A stretch of 13,924 nucleotides of DNA from positions 1-13,924 of the forward strand of contig WLHA01000010.1 in the NCBI GenBank assembly GCA_009702955.1. The letters are read 5' to 3'. Of the stretch, positions 7,665 through 13,738 are shown piece after piece (positions within the stretch are counted from its first letter, which is position 1; every line of letters starts with the position of its first letter). The stretch comes from Actinomycetota bacterium. GTDB taxonomy: Bacteria; Actinomycetota; Acidimicrobiia; IMCC26256. The translations under genes and the position numbers were made by a program. Below the pieces are notes generated by a model. It did no database searches. It saw only the letters and a list, made by a program, of their open reading frames with translations, and had not been told where the DNA came from.

Positions 7665-8420
7665 ATGGCTACATACGAAGTCCTTGGAAGTCAGGTCTCT
7701 ACCCCCGTTGAGATTCGCGATGCGCGATCTTGGTTCTCCACATTTGCGGTGCCCCTCGAGAGCGCGCGCGACCTAATTTCGTATAGCGGTCTTGAGCCGT
7801 CACCAATGATGGGCAAGCGCGCTCTAGTGAGTCTTGGATTCGTGAGGTACGTGGATGGAGATTTGGGTCCGTATCACGAAGTAGTCGTCGCCGTAATAGT
7901 GAGCGCACCTGGGAACGCAGCTGAGAAAAAGAAGAGTGGCGAGACTGGTGCGTTTATCCATCAGTTGCCGGTAAACCAGCCGTTTACTTGCGCCGCTGGG
8001 AGAGACATCTGGGGGTTCCCGAAGTTTGTTACCGATATTGAGATCGACGAAGGTGTGCATAGAGACACGGGGACACTCAAGATCGATGGCGAACTGGCAT
8101 TGAGAATCTCGATTGCTCACGGTGTGCCAACCCGCTTGCCAGACACATCTCTAGCTGCGTATTCATGCGGCGATGGAGTGCTGCGTCGAACCGAGTGGCG
8201 TCTTGACGGTGAAGGATCACGCGGGCGGCCGGGAGGCGTCAAGATCGAACTAGGCAACAATGCATTCGCAGATGAACTGCGAGTTCTCGGATTCCCTCGC
8301 AGAGCGCTTATGAGCGGTTCGATGCGCAGGGTACGTATGACATTCGGAGACGCTGAGATTGTGGATTTGAAACCAGCAAGTAACCCTGACCCATCCGAGT
8401 CAATTGTGGGAGCAAACTAG
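7665..8420 (+). CDS. Acetoacetate decarboxylase family protein
   Basis: The 251-residue protein has the length and signature segments of the acetoacetate decarboxylase (ADC) superfamily: YHEVVVAVIVSAP (70-82), FIHQLPVNQP (97-106) and GRDIWGFPKFV (112-122). Established ADC chemistry uses a lysine Schiff base to decarboxylate acetoacetate to acetone; related members act as aldolase-dehydratases or have unknown activity. K120 aligns by motif with the Schiff-base lysine, but the residue after it is F, where classical ADC has a second Lys, so the substrate should not be assumed. There is no signal peptide. ATG 7665 has no Shine-Dalgarno and sits 43 nt after mazG. The stop shares one base with the SDR start, so the two enzymes are probably made together. 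The pair interrupts the usual mazG-eno order. Confidence 0.85.
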   Translation: MATYEVLGSQVSTPVEIRDARSWFSTFAVPLESARDLISYSGLEPSPMMGKRALVSLGFVRYVDGDLGPYHEVVVAVIVSAPGNAAEKKKSGETGAFIHQLPVNQPFTCAAGRDIWGFPKFVTDIEIDEGVHRDTGTLKIDGELALRISIAHGVPTRLPDTSLAAYSCGDGVLRRTEWRLDGEGSRGRPGGVKIELGNNAFADELRVLGFPRRALMSGSMRRVRMTFGDAEIVDLKPASNPDPSESIVGAN

Positions 8421-9223
8421 TGACATTCCGAGGTCGCGTCGCTCTAGTTACAGGGGCTTCAAGTGGTATTGGGTTGTTGGCTGCCAAGCGTCTGGCAGCT
8501 CAGGGCGCACTGGTTGCTGCCGTGGATCTCTCGCTTGAAGGCTTGGCTCCGGCTCTAGAGCACTCGCCAAATGTGCATGCATATGCTGCGGATGTAACCG
8601 ATCAAGGTGCAGTCAATGATGTTGTAGCGCGCATCACAAGCGAGCACGGTGGAATTGACCGACTCGTTAGTGCCGCAGGCATTTGTCTCCCAGGTCTGCT
8701 TCAAGACCAAGCAGTCGATGACATCTCCCGTGTAATGGATGTGAACTACGGCGGCACTGTGCGGATGGTGAAGGCAGTCCTTGATGGAATGATTGAGAGA
8801 AGTCGCGGAGACATTGTCTTGATCGCATCTTTGGCCGGATGGGTTCCGTCATACCGTATGGGGGCATATGGAGCCTCAAAGTTTGCGGTAGTTGCATTCG
8901 GAGAGGTGCTATCGCATGAACTTGTTGGAACTGGGCTGCGCACGGTTGTCGTCTGCCCGCCGCCGGTCGATACACCGATGCTCGCTGGGATCAATGCAGC
9001 CGACCCGAGGGCGCTTGAAGGGCTCCCGGGCATTGAGGCGAGGGAGGTTCTTGACTCCGCTGAGGCGGCGCTCGAGCGCGGAGAACTATTCGCATTCCCT
9101 GGCCCGAAAACGCGTCAGGCAGTGAGAAGTCGCCGCCTTACCCCCGAACTCCTCTGGCGCCGCCTCAGTCGCGTTGAGAATGGACCAGCACGTCAGCCAC
9201 GCCACGGTGCTCCCCCCGCGTAG
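8420..9223 (+). CDS. Short-chain dehydrogenase/reductase (classical SDR)
   Basis: A 267-residue NAD(P)-dependent oxidoreductase. The Rossmann cofactor motif TGASSGIG is at 11-18, and an acidic residue D36 at the end of the second strand (VAAVDLS) suggests NAD(H) preference. The usual NAG motif is replaced by SAAG near residues 84-87. The catalytic Ser is S137 (IASLAG), with Y150 and K154 in YGASK, at the normal 13-residue spacing. The GTG start at 8420 overlaps the ADC-family stop by 1 nt (TAGTG) and is preceded by GGGAG at 8408-8412, a good ribosome binding site at 7 nt. The C-terminal 40 residues are Arg/Pro-rich and unlike a folded domain. Its natural substrate cannot be read from the sequence; the tight pairing suggests it acts on the substrate or product of the ADC-family enzyme. 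Confidence 0.9.
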   Translation: MTFRGRVALVTGASSGIGLLAAKRLAAQGALVAAVDLSLEGLAPALEHSPNVHAYAADVTDQGAVNDVVARITSEHGGIDRLVSAAGICLPGLLQDQAVDDISRVMDVNYGGTVRMVKAVLDGMIERSRGDIVLIASLAGWVPSYRMGAYGASKFAVVAFGEVLSHELVGTGLRTVVVCPPPVDTPMLAGINAADPRALEGLPGIEAREVLDSAEAALERGELFAFPGPKTRQAVRSRRLTPELLWRRLSRVENGPARQPRHGAPPA

Positions 9224-9407
9224 GGCATCCCTGAAACGCTGTTTATCGGATGCTGAGAACCCCGAACAGGTGAGATTGGGGTGCTTTGAAGGGAATTGGC
9301 TCGAATCCGCCCTCGCTCCTCGGATAGAGGGTTTGGCGTTATTGAGCCTTTTTGGAGGGCAGATGGAGCAAAGTGAAAGCCTCACGGGGCTACTCTTTCA
9401 ACACTAA

Positions 9408-9431
9408 CCACAAGATTTCCCACAAGATTTC
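9408..9431 (+). repeat. Perfect 12-bp tandem direct repeat upstream of eno
   Basis: CCACAAGATTTC occurs twice head-to-tail with no spacer (9408-9419 and 9420-9431), ending 42 nt before the eno start codon. The 12-bp period is close to one helical turn plus 1-2 bp. It could be a regulator site reached by two protomers or a replication-slippage duplication in the leader. No comparable repeat exists elsewhere in the window. Confidence 0.8.
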
Positions 9432-9442
9432 AAGGATTGAAA

Positions 9443-9460
9443 ACCCCTTTTTTTCGGGGT
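9443..9460 (+). promoter_or_regulatory. eno: Hairpin with T-rich loop just before the eno ribosome binding region
   Basis: ACCCC 9443-9447 pairs with GGGGT 9456-9460 around a loop of seven Ts and a C. A competing pairing of GAAAA 9439-9443 with TTTTC 9451-9455 is also possible. The stem ends 13 nt before ATG 9474 and directly precedes the purine-rich AGAGAGAGA stretch that probably serves as the ribosome binding site. The T-run is inside the loop, so this is not a usual rho-independent terminator; it may influence translation or RNA stability. Confidence 0.4.
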
Positions 9461-9473
9461 AGAGAGAGACACT

Positions 9474-10781
9474 ATGAGTGCAATTGCAGAGGTAAACGCT
9501 CGTGAGATTCTGGACTCGCGCGGAAACCCAACGGTTGAGGTTGAGATTGAACTCATTAGCGGAGCGCGCGGGCGCGCTGCTGTTCCGAGCGGAGCGAGTA
9601 CTGGAGCGCATGAGGCCTCTGAGCTTCGTGATGGTGGCGAGCGTTATACCGGGAAAGGCGTGCTTCGCGCTGTAGAGAACGTCAAGCAGGAGATCGCCGA
9701 CGCGATTATTGGTCTTGAGTCTTCGGAGCAGAGAGTGGTCGATTACACGCTCATTGACCTAGACGCAACTGATAACAAATCTCGCCTAGGGGCTAATGCG
9801 ATTCTTGGTGTATCCCTCGCTGTTGCAAAGGCATCAGCGGAGGAGAGCGACTTGCCTCTGTTTCGGTATGTCGGTGGCACGAATGCCCGCACGCTCCCGG
9901 TTCCAATGATGAACGTTCTAAACGGTGGAGCCCACGCCGATACAAACGTTGATATTCAGGAGTTCATGATCATGCCGGTAGGTGCGGCATCATTTAGCGA
10001 AGCGTTGCGATGGGGCACGGAGACCTACCACGCGCTCAAGGCATTACTCAAAGAACGCGGGTTAGCAACAGCGCTCGGCGATGAGGGCGGTTTTGCCCCA
10101 AGCCTTGCATCGAACGAAGAAGCAGTTGTGCTTCTGGTAGAGGCTATTGAGCGAGCTGGGTATAACCCTGGAGCGGAGATTGCGATTGCCCTCGACGCAG
10201 CCTCGAGCGAGTTCTACAAAGACGGTCAGTATGTGCTTGCAGGTGAGGGAAAATCCTTCTCCTCGGCTGAGTTCGCGAGTTACCTCGCAGACCTAACTTC
10301 TCGTTATCCGATCATCTCGATTGAAGACGGTATGGATGAAGACGACTGGGACGGATGGAGCGCTCTTACTGAGGCCGTTGGCGATCGCGTGCAATTAGTC
10401 GGAGATGATCTATTTGTAACCAATGTCGAGCGGCTCAGTCGCGGCATTGAACTTGGGGTAGCGAACTCCATTCTTATCAAGGTAAACCAAATCGGAACTC
10501 TTACGGAGACGCTGGATGCGATCGAACTCGCAACGCGCTCCTCATACACGTCAGTCATGTCTCATCGAAGCGGCGAGACTGAAGACACAACAATCGCCGA
10601 TTTAGCCGTCGCAACAAACTGTGGACAGATCAAAACAGGGGCGCCTGCGCGTAGTGATCGCGTCGCTAAGTACAACCAACTGCTTCGGATAGAAGAGGTA
10701 CTCGAAGAGGCGGCGATGTATCCAGGCCTGAGTGCAGTCGCGAGGGGTTCTGGCGGGAGTCGCGTTGGCGGGGCTCACTAA
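9474..10781 (+). CDS. eno: Enolase (phosphopyruvate hydratase)
   Basis: Enolase interconverts 2-phosphoglycerate and phosphoenolpyruvate in glycolysis. The 435-residue product carries the full set of family motifs: AREILDSRGNPTVEVE at the N-terminus, GASTG near 40-44, the catalytic acid/base E204 in GDEGGFAP, the Mg ligands D241 (ALDAASSEF), E284 (SIEDGMDEDDW) and D311 (VGDDLFVTN), the catalytic K336 (IKVNQIGTLTE), SHRSGETEDTTIADLAV (363-379) and K387 in QIKTGAPARSDR. The extreme C-terminus (PGLSAVARGSGGSRVGGAH) is longer and more glycine-rich than the common family ending. The ATG follows a purine-rich AGAGAGAGA. TAA shares its last base with the ftsB ATG (TAATG), so FtsB synthesis is likely coupled. 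Eno next to a DivIC/FtsB gene is a standard actinobacterial arrangement. Confidence 0.98.
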   Translation: MSAIAEVNAREILDSRGNPTVEVEIELISGARGRAAVPSGASTGAHEASELRDGGERYTGKGVLRAVENVKQEIADAIIGLESSEQRVVDYTLIDLDATDNKSRLGANAILGVSLAVAKASAEESDLPLFRYVGGTNARTLPVPMMNVLNGGAHADTNVDIQEFMIMPVGAASFSEALRWGTETYHALKALLKERGLATALGDEGGFAPSLASNEEAVVLLVEAIERAGYNPGAEIAIALDAASSEFYKDGQYVLAGEGKSFSSAEFASYLADLTSRYPIISIEDGMDEDDWDGWSALTEAVGDRVQLVGDDLFVTNVERLSRGIELGVANSILIKVNQIGTLTETLDAIELATRSSYTSVMSHRSGETEDTTIADLAVATNCGQIKTGAPARSDRVAKYNQLLRIEEVLEEAAMYPGLSAVARGSGGSRVGGAH

Positions 10782-11170
10782 TGGCGACACCAAAGAAGAA
10801 GGCACCCAAGACGCGTGCTCCGGGAAAAGGCTCCACTGGCACTAATCAAATCCCTAGGTGGGGAAGAATTGCTGCTATTTCTGTAGGGGCAATTGCACTT
10901 TTCGCTGTCCTTGCTTATCTCTTCCCTGTGCGTTCGTATATCCATCAGCAGAATCGAATCAGCGTCGCTGAGAAGCAATTGATACTCCTTCGGACCCAGG
11001 CCAAGATTCTTCGAGATCAAAAGCAGTTACTAGAGTCCCCCGCCGAGATCGAGCGCATCGCCCGCGCTCGCTTTGGGATGGTTAAGCCAGGGGAGCAGGC
11101 ATGGGCGGTAGTCCCCGGGCCAACCGGTGCTGCGGGCGGCAACGGGGCAACGGGATCCACTTCCCCATAG
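10781..11170 (+). CDS. ftsB: Septum formation initiator, FtsB/DivIC family
   Basis: A 129-residue bitopic membrane protein of the divisome. The N-terminal 28 residues are cytoplasmic, Lys/Arg-rich and probably disordered. One transmembrane helix covers about 29-49 (IAAISVGAIALFAVLAYLFP). A coiled-coil follows at about 53-88 (QQNRISVAEKQLILLRTQ and on), and then the conserved ERIARARFGMVKPGE (91-105) of FtsB/DivIC proteins. The family links FtsL and FtsQ and helps activate septal peptidoglycan synthesis. The tail (GPTGAAGGNGATGSTSP) is Gly/Thr-rich and low in complexity. ATG 10781 overlaps the eno stop by one base. The next gene starts 7 nt after the stop. Family assignment is firm; FtsB versus DivIC naming is a matter of convention in this phylum. 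Confidence 0.92.
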   Translation: MATPKKKAPKTRAPGKGSTGTNQIPRWGRIAAISVGAIALFAVLAYLFPVRSYIHQQNRISVAEKQLILLRTQAKILRDQKQLLESPAEIERIARARFGMVKPGEQAWAVVPGPTGAAGGNGATGSTSP

Positions 11171-11177
11171 CGAAGCG

Positions 11178-11663
11178 ATGCGCTTTACACTTCAAAGCGT
11201 GCCTACTAATCCAGCAGACCTTGAGGCCGTGACACTTTTGTTAGGGCGCGAGCCGCGCGCTGAGTTTGAGGTAGTGGTGCGTGGAGAGAATGGCGAGCCA
11301 GTGGTTCTCATGAACGCCGCACTTATGTATGACTCAACACCGATGCCGACTCTTTACTGGCTCGTAGATCCCGAGCTCAATCGGCGTATCGGAACGCTTG
11401 AGGCAGAGGGTGGGGTTCGCTCCGCCGAGGCTGCAGTAGATGCAGGAGCGTTGCTTGACGCCCACAATGCATATGCAGCCAAGAGAGACGCTTCTCTGCC
11501 GGAGAGTTACGAGGGGCCCCGTCCATCTGGCGGCGTTGGGGGTACTCGCATCGGCGTTAAGTGCTTGCATGCTCATTATGCGAATTTTCTTGCAGGGGGA
11601 GTCGACCCTGTAGGTGAATGGGTTGAGCAGAGACTCTCGAATCAATTTGAGGAGTCAAAGTAA
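11178..11663 (+). CDS. DUF501 family protein
   Basis: A 161-residue soluble protein of a conserved actinobacterial family of unknown function. Recognisable parts are the N-terminal LLGREPRAEFEVVVRG, the middle MPTLYWLVDPELNRRIGTLE, and the C-terminal KCLHAHYANFLAGGVDPVG with a Cys and two His close together that could bind a metal or act in catalysis. I chose ATG 11178, 7 nt after the ftsB stop. An upstream in-frame GTG at 11127 would add 17 residues unlike the family and overlap ftsB by 44 nt. No good Shine-Dalgarno precedes the ATG, so coupling to ftsB is likely. The stop overlaps the ppx ATG by one base. Its constant position between FtsB and Ppx genes suggests a shared regulon rather than a known reaction. 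Confidence 0.88.
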   Translation: MRFTLQSVPTNPADLEAVTLLLGREPRAEFEVVVRGENGEPVVLMNAALMYDSTPMPTLYWLVDPELNRRIGTLEAEGGVRSAEAAVDAGALLDAHNAYAAKRDASLPESYEGPRPSGGVGGTRIGVKCLHAHYANFLAGGVDPVGEWVEQRLSNQFEESK

Positions 11664-12589
11664 TGCGCTGTGCAGCGATTGATATGGGGACAAACTCAAC
11701 GCGCCTGCTTGTCGCAGATGTTGTGGGATCTGGCGCTGAAGCAGATGTAAAGACTCTGGAGCGCTTGATGACTATCACGCGCCTCGGCGAAGGAGTCGCC
11801 TCGACCCGGCGATTGAACCCCGCTGCGATCGAGCGTGTCTGTGTAGTGCTTCGCGAGTATCGCGACGTAATGAAGAGCATGGGGGTTGAGCGTGTGCGCG
11901 CGACTGCGACGAGTGCAGCACGTGATGCAGAGAATGGCGATGAGTTTGTTAAAGCGGTAGAGGATGCTCTTGGTTTTGCGCCGGAGATCATCTCGGGCGA
12001 GGAGGAGGCAGCGCTCTCCTTCCTTGGTGCAACAGCGGGCCTCGATGCTCCGGGGCCTTTTCTTGTTGTTGATATCGGAGGCGGCTCAACGGAGTTCGTG
12101 GTCGGCACTGATAAACCCGAGGGGCTCATCTCTATTGATGTCGGCTGTGTTCGCGTTACGGAGACATTCCTTCACTCAGATCCGCCACTCCCAGACGAAC
12201 TCTCAAATGCTGTGCAGGTACTGCGCGATCACATGGCTGATGTCGTGCGAGAGGTTCCAGGTGTGCGTGACTGCGCGACTCTCATCGGGCTTGCGGGCAC
12301 AGTGTCAGCAGTGGCGTCAATTGAGCAAGGATTGGTTGAGTATGACCGCTCTCGGATCCACGGCTTTCGTATCACCCGCGCAGCTGCAGAGGATGTTTTC
12401 CGAACGCTCGCGACTGAGTCGCTAGAGCAGCGGAGATTCAACCCCGGTTTAGAGCCTGAGAGAGCATCAGTGATTGTCGGTGGATGCATAGTCCTCGTCT
12501 CCGTGCTTAGGTCCCTAGGGTATGGCGAGGTACTCGTTTCTGAGTCCGACATCCTTGATGGGGTCGTACGGATGCTCGCAGCTAACTAG
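11663..12589 (+). CDS. ppx: Exopolyphosphatase / guanosine pentaphosphate phosphohydrolase (Ppx/GppA)
   Basis: A 308-residue member of the ASKHA-fold Ppx/GppA family, in the short form typical of Actinobacteria, without the C-terminal HD-like domains of the E. coli enzyme. Visible motifs are the phosphate-1 loop IDMGTNSTRLLVADV (6-20), RATATSAARDA (79-89), ISGEEEA with the probable catalytic Glu (110-116), and VVDIGGGSTEFVVG (135-148). A second phosphate-binding-like loop is IGLAGTVSAVASIE. The enzyme removes terminal phosphates from polyphosphate or from pppGpp, linking to the stringent response. ATG 11663 overlaps the DUF501 stop (TAATG) and has an excellent ribosome binding site, GAGGAG, at 11649-11654. 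The exact substrate (polyP or pppGpp) cannot be told from sequence. A short gap of 19 nt follows before the aminotransferase gene. Confidence 0.95.
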   Translation: MRCAAIDMGTNSTRLLVADVVGSGAEADVKTLERLMTITRLGEGVASTRRLNPAAIERVCVVLREYRDVMKSMGVERVRATATSAARDAENGDEFVKAVEDALGFAPEIISGEEEAALSFLGATAGLDAPGPFLVVDIGGGSTEFVVGTDKPEGLISIDVGCVRVTETFLHSDPPLPDELSNAVQVLRDHMADVVREVPGVRDCATLIGLAGTVSAVASIEQGLVEYDRSRIHGFRITRAAAEDVFRTLATESLEQRRFNPGLEPERASVIVGGCIVLVSVLRSLGYGEVLVSESDILDGVVRMLAAN

Positions 12590-12596
12590 CCCTAGA

Positions 12597-12602
12597 TACG
12601 AT
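12597..12602 (+). promoter_or_regulatory. Possible -10 box for a leaderless aminotransferase transcript
   Basis: TACGAT fits the TANNNT -10 consensus and lies at -12 to -7 relative to the A of ATG 12609, the spacing expected if transcription begins on the start codon. No Shine-Dalgarno is present before that ATG, which supports leaderless initiation. No convincing -35 is seen. It lies just after the ppx stop. Confidence 0.35.
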
Positions 12603-12608
12603 CCTTAG

Positions 12609-13709
12609 ATGATTGAGCGACTGTTACTTGGCCCTGGCCCCTCCAACGCCTACCCAGAGGTGCTTGAGGCGCTCTCGCAGCCGGTTCTTGGTCACCTTGA
12701 CCCGGAGTTCCTCTCGCTGCTCGATGAGACGAGCGAGCGCCTGCGCAGCGTGTTCAAGACCTCGAACGCTCTGACCCTCCCGATTAGTGGAACAGGGTCT
12801 GCTGGCATGGAGGCATGCTTTGTCAATCTGCTTGAACCCGGAGACACTGCGATTATTGGTGTCAACGGAGTATTTGGCGAGCGGATGTGTGAGGTGGCGC
12901 GACGATGCGGAGCTGAGGTTCTGCGAGTGGAGGCCCCATGGGGAGATCCAATCGATCCGCAGCGATTTCTCGATGCGCAGCGCGCTAATCCGCGAGCTCG
13001 CGTTGTGGCTGTGGTCCATGCGGAGACCTCCACCGGAGTCGAGAGCGAAATCGCTCCACTAAGGGATCTTCAAGAGACGGATACTTTGCTCATTGTCGAT
13101 ACGGTCACAGGCCTCGGTGGGGTGCCGGTGGAGGTTGACGCGTGGGGAGTGGATGCGTGCTACTCGGGGACACAGAAGTGCCTTGGGGTGCCACCTGGCC
13201 TCTCGCCGATCACTCTCTCGCCGCGCGCAGTTGAGCGCATAAAGACTCGCTCCACACCGGCGCAGTCTTGGTATCTAGACCTTGGGTTAATCGGCGACTA
13301 CGTAGGCGCAGCGCGTAAATATCATCACACTGCCCCTACCTCGATGATTGCGGCGCTCCATGCCGGGCTTGGGGTGTTGCTCGATGAAGGGCTAGAGGCT
13401 TCGTGGGCTCGCCACAAGTTGGTTGGGGCACAGTTGCAGAGTTCGCTGGTTGAGAGAGGATTCAAACTCATTGCGCGTGATGGCTACCGACTCCCGCAAC
13501 TAACCACAGCTTGGCTACCTGAGGGAAGCGATGAAGCCACACTGCGTCGAGCGCTCCTTGATGGCTGGGGAATTGAGGTAGGCGGAGGGCTTGGTGCTTT
13601 CGCAGGAAAGGCTTGGCGCGTCGGCCTCATGGGGCACTCAGCGCGCACCGAATCCGTAGAGCGCCTAATAAGCGCAGTCGACGAACTTGGGTTAAATAGC
13701 CAGTCTTAA
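12609..13709 (+). CDS. Alanine-glyoxylate / serine-pyruvate aminotransferase (class V, PLP)
   Basis: A 366-residue fold-type I PLP enzyme. From memory of the human AGT sequence, similarity runs through the whole length: LLGPGPSNAYP, TLPISGTGSAGMEACFVNLL, AETSTGVESEIAPL, the cofactor aspartate D164 in LLIVDTVTGLGG, the Schiff-base lysine K190 in YSGTQKCLGVPPG, then KYHHTAP and GGGLGAFAGKAWRVGLMGH. Such enzymes move the amino group of alanine or serine to glyoxylate, giving glycine and pyruvate or hydroxypyruvate; they serve glyoxylate disposal, photorespiratory-type salvage or the serine cycle. It lacks a targeting signal and is cytosolic. It is 19 nt after ppx but may have its own leaderless promoter. 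It is convergent with orn, 29 nt apart, with no clear terminator between. Substrate choice among glyoxylate, pyruvate and phosphonoacetate relatives is the main uncertainty. Confidence 0.9.
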   Translation: MIERLLLGPGPSNAYPEVLEALSQPVLGHLDPEFLSLLDETSERLRSVFKTSNALTLPISGTGSAGMEACFVNLLEPGDTAIIGVNGVFGERMCEVARRCGAEVLRVEAPWGDPIDPQRFLDAQRANPRARVVAVVHAETSTGVESEIAPLRDLQETDTLLIVDTVTGLGGVPVEVDAWGVDACYSGTQKCLGVPPGLSPITLSPRAVERIKTRSTPAQSWYLDLGLIGDYVGAARKYHHTAPTSMIAALHAGLGVLLDEGLEASWARHKLVGAQLQSSLVERGFKLIARDGYRLPQLTTAWLPEGSDEATLRRALLDGWGIEVGGGLGAFAGKAWRVGLMGHSARTESVERLISAVDELGLNSQS

Positions 13710-13738
13710 TTGAGCCCTAAGTGAGCCTTGAAGAGCTG

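Larger units (their letters stand above)
9224..9473 (+). other. Intergenic region between SDR gene and eno, with small hairpins
   Basis: No convincing gene lies in these 250 bases. Weak inverted repeats are present: ACCCC 9259-9263 with GGGGT 9278-9282, and CCCTC 9310-9314 with GAGGG 9327-9331. The latter can be extended by CG/CG-type pairing to GGCG 9335-9338 across a TTT bulge, and is followed at a short distance by five Ts, so it is a possible terminator of the ADC-SDR unit. Nearer eno are a 12-bp tandem repeat and another hairpin, listed separately. I could not define a promoter with both boxes, although one for eno is expected here. Confidence 0.4.

Noticed and set aside
9174..9407. Plus-strand open frame of 77 codons across the SDR end and the gap before eno
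   Set aside because: It needs a TTG-type start within the SDR gene, has no ribosome binding site and no recognisable domain, so the gap is treated as non-coding.
13710..13738. Bidirectional terminator between the aminotransferase gene and orn
   Set aside because: The 29-nt gap shows no inverted repeat or T-run; termination must occur elsewhere or by Rho.
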